Shown here: positions 18,506 to 29,000 of the stretch, in pieces
Position numbering within the stretch: position 1 is the stretch's first letter
Layout: each line of letters begins with the position of its first letter
Assembly: GCA_001953215.1 (NCBI GenBank)
Contig: CP019169.1
Location: forward strand, 62,001 to 126,000
Length of the DNA stretch: 64,000 nt
Reading direction: 5' to 3'
From: Betaproteobacteria bacterium GR16-43
Lineage (GTDB): Bacteria > Pseudomonadota > Gammaproteobacteria > Burkholderiales > Usitatibacteraceae
Made by a program: the position numbers and the translations under genes
The notes under the pieces: generated by a model
The model's database searches: none
What the model was told of the DNA's origin: nothing
The model's input: only the letters and a program-made list of their open reading frames with translations

Positions 18506-19317
18506 GCACGCCCAAGAAACCCGAGCGCACGCTCGAACTGCACGTCGACATCGACGCGCCGATCGAGGCCGCCTGGAAAGCCGTCACGGAAGCCCCCGGG
18601 CTCGCCAACTGGTTCGCCCCGATCTCGGAGGTCTCCGCGCCGGGCCTCGGCGCCACCGTGAAGAACGGCTGGAGCCCCGAGATGATGATGAGCGGCGTGG
18701 TCGACGCATGGGATCCGCAGAAGCACGTGCGCTGGTTCGACGACAGCGGCTGGATGGGTCCGGGCACCGCCATGGCCGTCGACTACTTCCTCACGACCGA
18801 GAACGGCAAGACACGCGTACGCCTCGTGCAGTCCGCGTTCGGCGCGAGCGACGGATGGGCGGATCTCTTCGATGGCACGGAGATCGGCTGGACGTACTTC
18901 CTCTACAACCTGCGCGTCTACCTCGAGAAGCACGTGGGCCGCACGCGCCGGATGATTTCCGAGCGCCTCGAAGCCACGATGCCGCGCCAGGCCTTCTGGC
19001 GGTACCTGCTGTCGGGCGCCGCGGGGCTCGTGGTGGGCGGCACCGCGGCCGTGAAGGTGGGCGATACGGTCCAACTGTCGCTCGCGGATACCGCGGCGGT
19101 GCGCGCCGTGGTGGAAGTGGTGATCGAGGGACACGCGCTGGGGCTGCGCATCGCCGAACTCACGGATGCGCTCCTCTTCATCGAATTCGAGGGCAAGTCC
19201 GACAAGTTCCACGTCGGCTACTGGTTCTCGGTCTACGACGACGCGAACGCCAAGGCCGTCGAGACCCCCGCCCGGCGCGCCTTCAAGCGCGTGCACGAAG
19301 CGGTGAAGGGGCTCTGA
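18502..19317 (+). CDS. SRPBCC (AHSA1-like) domain protein
   Basis: 271 residues. Residues 9-150 form a START/Bet v1-like domain (LHVDIDAPIEAAWKAVTEAPGLANW) with WF and GW motifs of AHSA1 proteins. The second half repeats a less conserved domain. Such proteins bind hydrophobic ligands in a deep pocket; the ligand is unknown. It overlaps the regulator stop by four bases. Confidence 0.82.
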   Translation: MSTPKKPERTLELHVDIDAPIEAAWKAVTEAPGLANWFAPISEVSAPGLGATVKNGWSPEMMMSGVVDAWDPQKHVRWFDDSGWMGPGTAMAVDYFLTTENGKTRVRLVQSAFGASDGWADLFDGTEIGWTYFLYNLRVYLEKHVGRTRRMISERLEATMPRQAFWRYLLSGAAGLVVGGTAAVKVGDTVQLSLADTAAVRAVVEVVIEGHALGLRIAELTDALLFIEFEGKSDKFHVGYWFSVYDDANAKAVETPARRAFKRVHEAVKGL

Positions 19318-19319
19318 CC

Positions 19320-19766
19320 ATGCGCGTGCGGAAGAGCGTCAGCGTCGCCGCGACGCCGGACACCTGCTGGAAGGTCCTCACCTCCCGCGAGCACCTGAAG
19401 AGTTGGGTGCCCGAGGTCCTCGACACCATTCCCGACGATCCCGCGAGGCCCGAAGGGCTGGGCGCGACGTCGACCATGAAGATCCAGGAGGGGAAGCGCG
19501 TCGTGGAGTACCGAGAAACCATCACGGCCTGGGAGCCCGGGCGCGCGCTCGCGGTCCGGCTCACCGGGGGCTCGTTCGGCAAGGACATGGCGATGGACGT
19601 GGACTATCGCCTCGTGCCCGAGTCCAACGGCACGCGCCTCGACTACGCAGAAGAGATGGAGCTGAAGGGAATGTTCATCCTGATGGCTCCGCTCTTCTGG
19701 ATCATCTCGGGCGCGAAGGTCGGAGGCACGCTCTCGCGCTTCGCCAAGGCCGCGGCCGCGGCCTGA
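19320..19766 (+). CDS. Small SRPBCC domain protein
   Basis: 148 residues covering a single polyketide-cyclase/START-type domain (VRKSVSVAATPDTCWKVLTS at the N-terminus, then W.PEV and the C-terminal helix). It starts two bases after the preceding SRPBCC gene and completes the regulator operon. Ligand unknown. Confidence 0.8.
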   Translation: MRVRKSVSVAATPDTCWKVLTSREHLKSWVPEVLDTIPDDPARPEGLGATSTMKIQEGKRVVEYRETITAWEPGRALAVRLTGGSFGKDMAMDVDYRLVPESNGTRLDYAEEMELKGMFILMAPLFWIISGAKVGGTLSRFAKAAAAA

Positions 19767-19770
19767 GCCC

Positions 19771-20070
19771 CTACTTCCGCCCGCAGATCGAGAACCCGTC
19801 GTTCCAGCCCATCGAGTACTGCGGATCGCCGTTCATCCGCGCCGCGTCCTTGCGGCCATAGGTGGATTTCTTCGCGGTTTCGCACCCGTCGATGTAGCCA
19901 TCGCGCACCGCGGGCGGATAGCCCGCCAGGTTGTAAGTCGGCTTGGGCGCCTCGGCACGGCGTTGCACCGCTTCGGCGGGCGTCTCTACGACCGGTGCGG
20001 GCGGCGTGGCCGGCACCGTGGCGCAGGCGGGAATCAACAGGACCAGCAGGACATTCAGGTGTCGGCGCAT
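19771..20070 (-). CDS. Small lipoprotein
   Basis: 99 residues. The signal sequence ends in a lipobox with Cys16 (LLIPAC), followed by a proline/alanine-rich segment and a conserved-looking C-terminal half with GYIDGCETAKKS and MGWNDGFSICGRK, which has two cysteines that could form a disulfide. Convergent with the SRPBCC genes and divergent from the DUF192 gene. Function unknown. Confidence 0.75.
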   Translation of the reverse strand: MRRHLNVLLVLLIPACATVPATPPAPVVETPAEAVQRRAEAPKPTYNLAGYPPAVRDGYIDGCETAKKSTYGRKDAARMNGDPQYSMGWNDGFSICGRK

Positions 20071-20122
20071 CGGTTCACTCGTGCGTTAACATGGATCGGT
20101 TCGCTTTCGGAGCTCTAGCGCC

Positions 20123-20587
20123 ATGCGCGATTTTCGGTTCGACCTCGCATTCGCCCCACTGGTTCTCTCCCTGGCCTTCCTGGCTCCCGCCGGCGCCCAG
20201 GAGAAGATCGCCGCCCCGCTCAAGACCATCCCGGTGAAGGTCGGCGCCCACGCCCTCAAGGTGGAGGTGGCCGACAACGATGCCACCCGCTCCCGCGGCC
20301 TCATGTTCCGCGACAAGATGGGCGAGAACGACGGCATGTTGTTCATCTTCCCGGACCTCGGCTACCACTCGATGTGGATGATGAACACCAAGATCCCGCT
20401 CTCGGTCGCCTTCATCGGCCAGGACGGCAAGGTCCTCAACGTCCTCGACATGGAACCGAACACCCAGGACACGCATTCCGCCGCGGGCCCCGCGCGCTAC
20501 GCCATCGAGACCAACAAGGGCTGGTTCGCGAAGAAAAAGATAAAGCCCGGTGACCAGGTCACCGGGCTTCCGAAGGCAGGGAGCTAG
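20123..20587 (+). CDS. DUF192 secreted protein
   Basis: 154 residues with a signal peptide (ending AGAQ). The DUF192 signature is clear: VEVADNDATRSRGLMFRDKM, DGMLFIFPDLGYHSMWMMNT and PLSVAFIGQDGKVL. Function unknown for the family; a small beta-barrel envelope protein. A dispersed repeat follows. Confidence 0.88.
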   Translation: MRDFRFDLAFAPLVLSLAFLAPAGAQEKIAAPLKTIPVKVGAHALKVEVADNDATRSRGLMFRDKMGENDGMLFIFPDLGYHSMWMMNTKIPLSVAFIGQDGKVLNVLDMEPNTQDTHSAAGPARYAIETNKGWFAKKKIKPGDQVTGLPKAGS

Positions 20588-20603
20588 CCCTCTCCCCCGC
20601 CCG

Positions 20604-20640
20604 CTACCCTCTCCCCGCCCCTCTCCCAAGGGAGAGGGAG
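20604..20640. repeat. Dispersed CCCTCTCCC-AA-GGGAGAGGG palindromic repeat, copy 2
   Basis: Same inverted repeat and TACCCTCTCC flank as at 3508-3543, here between the convergent DUF192 and PuuD-like genes (palindrome 20619-20638). It may help terminate both transcripts. Confidence 0.7.
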
Positions 20641-20659
20641 AACAGAGGAGAGGGTGCAC

Positions 20660-21169
20660 TCAGCCGAAGAACGCGCGCCGGAAGATGCCGCCGGAGGCGA
20701 CCATGAAGAACAGCATCGGCATCGACAGCGCGGTGTTCAGCCGCGAGGCGAGGAAGGCCGTGCGCCGTGCCTTGTTCTTCACTTCGTCGGTGGCGGGCAC
20801 GATGCCCAGGACCTTTTTCTGGTTGGGCCAGATGATCGCCCAGACGTTGAAGAACATGATGAGGCCCAGCCACGCGCCCACGCCGATCGGGATGTACGCG
20901 CGCTCCTTGAAGAGCAGCGCGGCGCCGATCTTGTCGCCCAGGATCATCGCGCCCATCAGCACCGTCACCAGCGCGGCATAGCGGAAGAAGAACAGCGCGC
21001 GCGGCGCCACGTGCTTGGTGATGCCCGCGCCCGTGGGTGGCGTATCCGCCGCCGCTTTCTTCAGCGCGTCGACCTGCACGAAGTTGAAGTAGTAGAGCAG
21101 GCCGATCCACATGACGCCCGCGAGGACGTGGACCCAGCGCCCGAGGCTGTACTGGATGAATTCCCCCAT
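20660..21169 (-). CDS. PuuD-like integral membrane protein (urate hydroxylase N-terminal domain)
   Basis: 169 residues with about four transmembrane segments (LGRWVHVLAGVMWIGLLYYF, FFFRYAALVTVLMGAMIL, GVGAWLGLIMFFNVWAIIW, and a C-terminal one). H and W residues in the first helix resemble the PuuD/urate oxidase N-terminal family. Only the membrane part is present, without the cytochrome c domain of true PuuD, so the activity is uncertain. It begins two bases after the stop of a small membrane gene. Confidence 0.7.
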   Translation of the reverse strand: MGEFIQYSLGRWVHVLAGVMWIGLLYYFNFVQVDALKKAAADTPPTGAGITKHVAPRALFFFRYAALVTVLMGAMILGDKIGAALLFKERAYIPIGVGAWLGLIMFFNVWAIIWPNQKKVLGIVPATDEVKNKARRTAFLASRLNTALSMPMLFFMVASGGIFRRAFFG

Positions 21170-21170
21170 G

Positions 21171-21269
21171 TCAGGCTCCCATCATCGAACGAACGAGGTA
21201 ATACAGAACCACCGTCAGCACGAGGCCGGTGATGACGGTGCCCCAAAGCGAATCCAGCGGATTTTTCAT
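21171..21269 (-). CDS. Very small single-helix membrane protein
   Basis: 32 residues beginning MKNPLDSLWG, with one hydrophobic helix (TVITGLVLTVVLYYLV) and a basic end. Its stop is two bases from the PuuD-like ATG, so the two should be co-translated, and it may be a small subunit of that membrane protein (inference from position). Confidence 0.55.
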   Translation of the reverse strand: MKNPLDSLWGTVITGLVLTVVLYYLVRSMMGA

Positions 21270-21326
21270 GTGTTTTACTCCGGTGAATGGGGAACGCGCG
21301 GATTCTAGCACCGTAGAATCGGTCCC

Positions 21327-22310
21327 ATGGCCGATTCCCATCCGTATTCACGACTCACGCCCGATGTGGTCCTCAATGCCCTTGAAAGCGTGGGGTTAAG
21401 GACCGACGGCCGCCAGCTCGCGCTGAACAGCTACGAGAACCGCGTCTACCAGGTCGGAATCGAGGACTCCACGCCCGTCGTCGCCAAGTTCTACCGGCCC
21501 GGGCGCTGGACCGAAGCGCAGATCCTGGAGGAGCACGCGTTCGCGAACGAGCTCGCCGAGGCCGAGGTGCCGATGGTCGCACCGCTGGAACTCGGCGGAC
21601 GCACGCTGAACGAATTCGAGCACTTCCGCTTCGCGGTCTTCCCGCGCCGCGGCGGGCGCGCACCGGAGCTCGATCGCGACGGCGTGCTCGAATGGATCGG
21701 CCGTTTCATCGGACGCATCCACGCCGTGGGCCGGGTGCGTCCGTTCGAGCACCGCCCCGCGATCGACATCGAATCCTTCGGCCGCGAGCCGCGCGCGTTC
21801 CTCTTGGCGAGCGGCCTCATTCCCGCGGACCTCCTTGCGTCGTGGACGGCAGTGGCCGATCTCGCGGTGGAAAACATCGAGCGTTGCTTCGAGCGCGCCG
21901 GGGCGTTCTCCACATTGCGCCTGCATGGCGACTGCCATGCGGCCAACGTCCTGTGGACCGACCAGGGCCCGCACTTCGTCGACCTGGACGATGCCCGCAC
22001 CGGTCCCGCGGTGCAGGACCTCTGGATGCTGGTGTCGGGTGACCGCGAATCCATGTGCGCCCAGCTGGGCCAGATCCTGCGCGGCTACGAAGACTTCTCC
22101 GAGTTCGACGACCGCGAGCTCCACCTCTTCGAAGCGTTGCGCACGCTTCGGCTGCTGCACTACTCGGCCTGGCTCGCCCGCCGCTGGGACGACCCCGCGT
22201 TCCCGATGAACTTCCCGTTCTTCAACACGCCGCGCTATTGGCAGGATCGCGTGCTCGAACTGCGGGAGCAGGTGGCGGCGATGCAGGAGGCGCCGCTCGT
22301 CCCGACCTGA
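21327..22310 (+). CDS. srkA: Stress-response Ser/Thr protein kinase of the SrkA (YihE) family
   Basis: 327 residues, close to E. coli SrkA. Kinase-like motifs: SYENRVYQVG near the N-terminus, VVAKFYRPGRW with the ATP lysine, catalytic loop LHGDCHAANVLW, and metal-binding VDLDDA. A C-terminal helical part with LHYSAWLARRWDDPAFP is characteristic. In E. coli the kinase protects against stress-induced death by opposing MazF. TAGAAT 12 bases before the ATG is a possible -10, giving a very short leader. Confidence 0.9.
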   Translation: MADSHPYSRLTPDVVLNALESVGLRTDGRQLALNSYENRVYQVGIEDSTPVVAKFYRPGRWTEAQILEEHAFANELAEAEVPMVAPLELGGRTLNEFEHFRFAVFPRRGGRAPELDRDGVLEWIGRFIGRIHAVGRVRPFEHRPAIDIESFGREPRAFLLASGLIPADLLASWTAVADLAVENIERCFERAGAFSTLRLHGDCHAANVLWTDQGPHFVDLDDARTGPAVQDLWMLVSGDRESMCAQLGQILRGYEDFSEFDDRELHLFEALRTLRLLHYSAWLARRWDDPAFPMNFPFFNTPRYWQDRVLELREQVAAMQEAPLVPT

Positions 22311-22442
22311 GCGCGCCGGCCTGTTGCTGTCCATCCCGGCCGGCATCCGTTGGCGCCGCGAGGTTTGCCACCCGTCGCATTCCCCTAGGGCATTGCCGTC
22401 GCCACGTTCCAGGATGGGCCTCCACTGAACCGGGAGACCCGC

Positions 22443-22850
22443 ATGATCCGCCCCGCCCTGCTCGCCACCGCCCTCGCCGCCGCCGGACCCGCCCTCGCCA
22501 CCGACGTCACCTTCGAAGTCTCCGGGATCGAAGCGCCGGGTGGCCACATCCTGGTCGTGATCTACGACGAGGCCTCGTTCCTGAAGAAGCCTCTCAAGGC
22601 CGCGCGCCTGAATCCCGTGGCGGGGGGCAAGGTCTCCGGTGTCTTCCGCGACGTCCCCGAAGGCACCTACGCGATCAGCGCGATCCACGACGAGAACGAC
22701 AACAACAAGCTCGATTCGAACCTGATCGGCATCCCCACCGAGCGCTACGGCTTCTCCAACAATCCCTCGCTCTGGGGCGCGCCGAAATTCAGCGATGCGA
22801 AGGTGTCCGTCGCCGGCGGCACGCAGCACTTCGCGATCCAGCTCCGCTGA
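22443..22850 (+). CDS. DUF2141 secreted protein
   Basis: 135 residues with a signal peptide (ending ALAT). The family pattern is clear: SGIEAPGGHILVVIYDEASFL, FRDVPEGTYAISAIHDENDN and GIPTERYGFSNN. Function unknown; a small envelope beta protein. It lies 10 bases before the carotenoid oxygenase and may be co-transcribed. Confidence 0.85.
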   Translation: MIRPALLATALAAAGPALATDVTFEVSGIEAPGGHILVVIYDEASFLKKPLKAARLNPVAGGKVSGVFRDVPEGTYAISAIHDENDNNKLDSNLIGIPTERYGFSNNPSLWGAPKFSDAKVSVAGGTQHFAIQLR

Positions 22851-22860
22851 GGGCGCGACC

Positions 22861-24372
22861 ATGGACCGCCGCCAGTTCCTGTTCGCCTCGCTCGCCGCCG
22901 CCGCTTCGCCGCTCGCGATGCGCGGCGCCTGGGCCGCCGACACCTACGCCGATGCGTTCCACCAGGCCACGGCCCGCGACCGGTGGCTGCGCGCCTATGG
23001 CGGCATCGACCACGACGTCGCCGCGCCTTCGCTGCGGATCGAGGGCCGCATCCCCGCGGGTTTGCGGGGCACGCTCTACCGCAACGGCCCCGCGCTCTTC
23101 GAGCGATCGGGCATCCGCTATCACCACCTCTTCGACGGCGACGGCATGGTGCAAGCCTTCCGCTTCACCGAAAATGGCGTGTCGCACGAGGGGCGGTTCG
23201 TGCAGACGCCGAAGTTCCTCGCCGAGCAGGCGCAGCAACGCTTCCTGCAATCGGGCTTCGGCACCGCGCTGCCCGGCCTGCCTTTCGCCACGGGCGGTGG
23301 ATTGGACCGCGCCAACGTTGCGAACACGAACGTCGTGGTGCACGCCCGGCGCCTGATGGCGCTGTGGGAAGGCGGCTCGGCTTTCGAGCTCGATCCCGTC
23401 ACGCTGGCCACGCGCGGCCCGGTGACCTGGCGGCCCGACCTGAAGGGCATGCCGTTCTCCGCGCATCCCAAGATCGAGCCCGACGGCACGATGTGGAACG
23501 TGGGCGCGATTCCCGACTCGCTCGCGATCTACCGCATCGCACCCGACGGCACGCTCGCGCAGGCCGAAGTCCTGAAGGTCCCGGGGCTGGTGATGAACCA
23601 CGACTTCGCGGTCTCGCGCGACCATCTCGTCTTCGTCCTGCCGGATACGCGCCTGGACCTGGACAAGCTGCGCGCCGGACGCGCCTTCCTCGAAGCGCTC
23701 GCGTTCCCGCCGGATGCGCCCATGAAGCTGCTCGTCGTCGACAAGGCGGACCTGCGCCAGCAGCGGACCTTCGAGCTTCCTCCGGGATACCTGTTCCACT
23801 TCGGCAACGCGTGGAACGACGGCGCCGGCACGCTGCGCTTCGACTACGTGCACCACGAAAGCGCGGGCGTGCTGATGGATGGCCTTCCCGGCCTGATGCG
23901 GGGCGACGCCGCTTCGATGCCGCCGCGCTCCGCGGTCTCGATGCAGGTCGCGGTCGACCTCGCGAGCGGGCGGGTGCGCACCGCTGCGATGAAGGACGTC
24001 GTCGAATTCCCGCGCGTCGATCCGCGCGTGGTTGGTCAGCGCAACCGGCACCTCTGGCTGTCCACTGGCATGGGCAAGGGCCTGGGCACCCTGATGATGA
24101 ACGCGGTATTGCGCTACGACGTCGAGAGCGGCAAGCGCGACGCCTTCCGCTACGAGCCGGAAGCGCTGGTCGAGGAACATGTGTTCGTGGCGGACCGCGC
24201 TTCGACGCGCGAGGGTGCCGGCTGGCTCGTGGGCTGTGCCTACGACGTGGCCTACGGCCGCACGTCGCTCAACGTGTTCGACGCCCTGCGGCTCTCGGCA
24301 GGCCCCATCGCCCGCGCCTGGCTGCCGTACGGGCTGCCTCCGGGATTCCACGGGAACTTCGAGGCCGCGTAA
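22861..24372 (+). CDS. Carotenoid oxygenase family protein with Tat signal
   Basis: 503 residues. A twin-arginine signal (MDRRQFLFASLAAAASPLAM) precedes a seven-bladed-propeller oxygenase domain. The four iron-binding histidines are visible in context: SAHPKIEPDG, VMNHDF, HFGNAWND or YVHHES nearby, and the C-terminal GFHGNF. The family splits carotenoid or stilbene double bonds with O2 and Fe(II). Export by Tat agrees with a folded iron protein. The substrate is not predictable. Confidence 0.88.
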   Translation: MDRRQFLFASLAAAASPLAMRGAWAADTYADAFHQATARDRWLRAYGGIDHDVAAPSLRIEGRIPAGLRGTLYRNGPALFERSGIRYHHLFDGDGMVQAFRFTENGVSHEGRFVQTPKFLAEQAQQRFLQSGFGTALPGLPFATGGGLDRANVANTNVVVHARRLMALWEGGSAFELDPVTLATRGPVTWRPDLKGMPFSAHPKIEPDGTMWNVGAIPDSLAIYRIAPDGTLAQAEVLKVPGLVMNHDFAVSRDHLVFVLPDTRLDLDKLRAGRAFLEALAFPPDAPMKLLVVDKADLRQQRTFELPPGYLFHFGNAWNDGAGTLRFDYVHHESAGVLMDGLPGLMRGDAASMPPRSAVSMQVAVDLASGRVRTAAMKDVVEFPRVDPRVVGQRNRHLWLSTGMGKGLGTLMMNAVLRYDVESGKRDAFRYEPEALVEEHVFVADRASTREGAGWLVGCAYDVAYGRTSLNVFDALRLSAGPIARAWLPYGLPPGFHGNFEAA

Positions 24373-24494
24373 GGCAATGAGGGGTATCGATTACATTTCG
24401 ATGCAATCCGCCACAGAAACCTCGGAGCGTCCGGATGGTCGAACCGGCACAATAGGGCCCGCAGGCCCGTGCCTACCGACAACAAGGAAAAAAG

Positions 24495-26081
24495 ATGCAC
24501 GACCCCCTCCGGGCGCCCGATCCCCTTTCGCCTCCCCGCCGCCGCCGTGGGGTGCTCGCGGCCGTGGCCATCGTGGTCCTCCTGCTGGCCGCCGGCGGCA
24601 CGTGGTGGTGGTTCAACCGCACCCCCGATAGCGCCTCCGCGGACGCCTCCAAGGGCGACGCCAAGGATGGCAAGAAGCCCGGTGGCGCCGGCAAGGGCGG
24701 GCGCGGCAACTTCGCTACGGGCCCGCAACCGGTGGCCGCGGCCACCGCCCGCAAGGGCGACATCCGCATCGTCCAGACCTCGCTCGGTACCGTGACGGCG
24801 TTCAGCACCGTCACCGTGCGCGCGCGCGTGGACGGGCCCTTGATGGCCGTGCACTTCCGCGAGGGCCAGAGCGTGAAGGCCGGCGACATCCTCGCGCAGA
24901 TCGATCCCGCGCCGTTCGAAGTGGCGCTCTCGCAGGCCGAAGGCACGCTCGCGCGCGACATGGCGCAACTGCAGAACGCCCGCGTGGACCTCGAACGCTA
25001 TCGCACGCTCCTCAAGCAGGACTCGATCGCGAGCCAGCAAGTGGACGGGCAGGAAGCGATCGTGAAGCAGTTCGAAGGGACGGTGAAGGTCGACCGCGCC
25101 GTCGTCGACAACGCGAAGCTGCAGCTCTCGTACACGAAGGTCGCCGCGCCCATCGGCGGACGCACCGGATTGCGCCTGGTCGATGCGGGCAACACGGTGC
25201 ACCCGGGAGATGCCGCGGGCCTCGTCGTGATCACGCAGATCAACCCCATCACCACGACGTTCACGATTCCGCAGGATTCGCTGCCCCGCCTGGCGGCCGA
25301 GCTGCGCCGCGGCGACAAGATCGAAGTCGAAGCCTGGGACCGCGAGCAGAAGAACAAGCTCGCCACCGGCGTGCTCATCACGCCCGACAACCAGGTCGAC
25401 CTCACCACCGGCACCGTGAAGCTGAAAGCGCAGTTCCCCAACGACCAGGGCGCGCTCTTCCCGAACCAGTTCGTGAACGTGCGCATGGTGGTCGACGTGC
25501 GCAAGGACGTGACCGTGATCCCGTCGGCCGCCGTCCAGACCGGCCCGCAGGGCACGGTGGTCTATGCGGTGAAGGAAGACGGCACCGTCTCCATGAGGCC
25601 GATCAAGTTGGGACCCGCCGAGGGCGAATTCGTCATGGTCGAATCGGGCGTGAACCCGGGCGACAAGGTCGTCACCGACGGCATCGACCGCCTGCGCGAA
25701 GGCGCCAAGGTGGAAGTGGTCGTCCCGACCGTGCCCGGCCCCGGGGGCCGCGGCGGTGCGGGCAAGGGTGGTTTCCGGAAGGGCGGCGATGGCGCGAAGC
25801 CCGGTGAACCGCCCAAGCCGGGTGAGGCACCCAAGGCCGGCGATGCGCCGAAGGCCGCTGCAGAGGCGCCCAGGCCCGCCCCCGGCGGCGATGCGGGCAA
25901 ACCGGCAGGCGTACCGGATCCGGCCAAGGTCGAGGCGGCACGCGAGCGCTTCCGGAACGCCTCGCCCGAAGAGCGCGAGAAAATGCGCGAGGAATTCAAG
26001 AAGCGCATGGAAAGCGCTTCGCCCGAGGAGCGCGAGCGAATGATGGAGATGCGCAAGCGCCGCGAGGCCCAGGGCCAGTGA
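24495..26081 (+). CDS. RND efflux periplasmic adaptor (MdtA-like)
   Basis: 528 residues. N-terminal transmembrane anchor (about residues 17-36), a Gly/Lys-rich linker, then the HlyD/MFP core: barrel-sandwich half [20 protein letters not shown], a coiled-coil hairpin, the second half [21 protein letters not shown], and the beta-barrel. The last about 115 residues are unusual: a low-complexity Gly/Pro/Lys tract, then a charged helix with two SPEERE repeats. It overlaps the first permease by four bases (GTGA). Confidence 0.92.
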   Translation: MHDPLRAPDPLSPPRRRRGVLAAVAIVVLLLAAGGTWWWFNRTPDSASADASKGDAKDGKKPGGAGKGGRGNFATGPQPVAAATARKGDIRIVQTSLGTVTAFSTVTVRARVDGPLMAVHFREGQSVKAGDILAQIDPAPFEVALSQAEGTLARDMAQLQNARVDLERYRTLLKQDSIASQQVDGQEAIVKQFEGTVKVDRAVVDNAKLQLSYTKVAAPIGGRTGLRLVDAGNTVHPGDAAGLVVITQINPITTTFTIPQDSLPRLAAELRRGDKIEVEAWDREQKNKLATGVLITPDNQVDLTTGTVKLKAQFPNDQGALFPNQFVNVRMVVDVRKDVTVIPSAAVQTGPQGTVVYAVKEDGTVSMRPIKLGPAEGEFVMVESGVNPGDKVVTDGIDRLREGAKVEVVVPTVPGPGGRGGAGKGGFRKGGDGAKPGEPPKPGEAPKAGDAPKAAAEAPRPAPGGDAGKPAGVPDPAKVEAARERFRNASPEEREKMREEFKKRMESASPEERERMMEMRKRREAQGQ

Positions 26082-29000
26082 ACCCGTCACGCCTCTTCAT
26101 CGAGCGCCCGGTCGCCACCGCGCTGCTGATGGTGGCGATCCTCCTCGCGGGGCTGGTCGCCTATCGCCAGCTCCCGCTCTCCGCGTTGCCGCAGGTCGAC
26201 TATCCGACCATTCAAGTCGTGACGCTCTACCCGGGCGCGAGCCCCGACGTGATCGCCTCGTCGATCACCGCGCCGCTCGAGCGCCAGTTCGGGCAGATGC
26301 CGGGCTTGAAGCAGATGTCGTCGTCCAGTTCCGGCGGCGCCTCGGTGATCACGCTGCAGTTCGAGCTCACGATGAAGCTCGAGGTCGCCGAGCAGCAGGT
26401 GCAGGCCTCGATCAACGCGGGCTCCAACCTGCTGCCCGCGGACCTTCCATCGCCGCCGATCTACAGCAAGGTGAACCCGGCCGACACGCCGATCCTCACC
26501 CTCGCCGTCACATCGACCTCGTTGCGCATGCCGCAGGTGCAGAACCTCGTGGACACGCGCGTGGCGCAACGCATCTCGCAGGTGCCGGGCGTGGGCCTCG
26601 TGTCGCTCTCCGGCGGGCAGCGCCCCGCGGTGCGCGTGCAGGTGAACCCGAAGGCGCTCGCCGCGCAGGGCATCGGCATGGAAGACGTGCGCGTTGCGAT
26701 CAACGCCGCGAACACCAACCAGGCCAAGGGCAGCTTCGACGGACCGTCGCGCGCCTACACGATCGACGCCAACGACCAGTTGCGCAGCGCCGACGAGTAC
26801 AAGAAGGTCGTCATCGCCTACAAGAACAACGCCCCGATCTACCTCATGGACGTGGCCGACGTGATCGAGGACGCGGAGAACGCCCGCCTCGGCGCGTGGA
26901 TGAACGACACGCCCGCCATCATCGTGAACATCCAGCGCCAGCCCGGCGCCAACGTGATCGAAGTGGTCCAGAGCGTGCAGAGGCTGCTGCCCTCGCTCAC
27001 GGCCTCGCTGCCGCCCAGCGTCGAAGTGAAGGTGCTCACCGACCGCACGGTCACCATCCGCGCCTCGGTGAAGGACACGCAGTTCGAGCTGCTGCTCGCC
27101 ATCGCGCTGGTGGTGATGGTGATCTTCATCTTCCTGCGCACGGCTTCCGGGACGCTGATCCCGAGTGTGGCCGTGCCGCTCTCGCTGGTCGGCACGTTCG
27201 GCGTGATGTACCTCGCGGGCTTCTCGATCAACAACCTCACGCTGATGGCGCTCGTGATCGCCACCGGCTTCGTGGTGGACGACGCCATCGTGGTGATCGA
27301 GAACATCGCGCGCTACGTCGAGGAGGGCGAGACGCCGATGGAAGCCGCGCTCAAGGGTTCGCGGCAGATCGCCTTCACCATCATCTCGCTCACGTTCTCG
27401 CTCATCGCGGTGCTGATCCCGCTGCTCTTCATGGGCGACGTGGTGGGGCGGCTCTTCCGCGAGTTCGCGATCACGCTCGCGGTGGCGATCCTCATTTCCG
27501 CCTTCGTGTCGCTGACGCTCACGCCGATGATGTCGGCACGGCTGCTGAAGCACACGCCGCCGGAAAAGCAGAACCGGTTCTACCGCCGGACCGGCGAGTA
27601 CTTCGACTGGATCGTGGAGAAGTACAGCACGGCGCTCACGTGGGTCCTGGACCGGCAGTTCCTCACGCTGATGGTGGCCATCGGCACGCTCGTGCTGACC
27701 GTGCTGCTCTACATCGTGATCCCGAAGGGCTTCTTCCCGACGCAGGACACGGGGATCATCCAGGGCATCTCGGAGGCCCCGCAGGCCGTCTCGTTCCGCT
27801 CGATGGCCCTGCGTTCGCAGGCGCTCGCCCGCGCGTTGCTCGAGGATCCGGCCGTGGAGAGCGTGTCCACGTTCATCGGCGTCGACGGGCAGAACACCAC
27901 GCTGAACAGCGGCCGGCTGCTGATCAACTTGAAACCGCACGGCGTGCGCAGCCTCTCCTCGGCCGAACTGATCGAGCGCCTGAAGCCGAAGCTGGCGAAG
28001 GTCGAGGGCATCACGCTCTACATGCAGCCCGTGCAGGACCTCACGATCGAGGACCGCGTCTCGCGCACGCAGTACCAGTACACGCTCGAAGGCGCCAACG
28101 CGAAGGAGCTGGCGGAGTGGACCAACAAGATGGTCGAGCGCATGCGCGCCCTGCCCCAGTTGACCGACGTGGCCTCCGACCTGCAGGACCAGGGCCTCCA
28201 GGCCTACGTCGTGATCGACCGCGACACCGCGGGCCGGCTGGGCGTGACGCCCGCCTCCATCGACACCGCGCTCTACAACGCGTTCGGCCAGCGCTTGATC
28301 TCCACGATCTTCACGCAGTCGAGCCAGTATCGCGTCGTGCTCGAAGTGAAGCCGGAGTTCCGCCGCGGGCCCGCGTCGCTGAACGACATCTACGTCGCCG
28401 GCACCGGAGGCGTGCAGGTGCCGCTCTCCTCCATGGCCACCATCGAGGAGCGCCTGGGATCGCTCTCCATCAGCCGCATGTCGCAGTTCCCCGCCACGAC
28501 GATCTCGTTCAACCTCGCGCCGGGAAAATCGCTCGGCCCGGCCGTGGATGCGATCGAGAAGCTCGAGAAGGAAGCCGGCATCCCGGTGAGCATCCGCACC
28601 AATTTCCAGGGCGCGGCGCTCGCGTTCCGCGCCTCGCTCACCAACACGCTGCTGCTGATCCTCGCGGCGATCGTGACCATGTACATCGTGCTGGGCGTGC
28701 TCTACGAGAGCTACATCCACCCGGTGACCATCCTCTCGACGCTCCCCTCGGCGGGCGTCGGTGCCTTGCTGGCGCTGATCGTCTTCGGCCACGACCTCGG
28801 GATCATCGCGATCATCGGCATCATCCTGCTGATCGGCATCGTGAAGAAGAACGCCATCCTGATGATCGACTTCGCGCTCGAAGCCGAACGCGAGCGCGGC
28901 ATGAGCCCGCGCGATGCCATCTTCCAGGCCTGCCAGCTGCGCTTCCGCCCGATCCTGATGACCACGATGGCCGCGATGCTGGGCGCGCTGCCGCTGATGG

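Noticed and set aside
22789-24351. A 520-residue minus-strand ORF
   Set aside because: Antisense to the carotenoid oxygenase, which has the Tat signal and iron-binding histidines.
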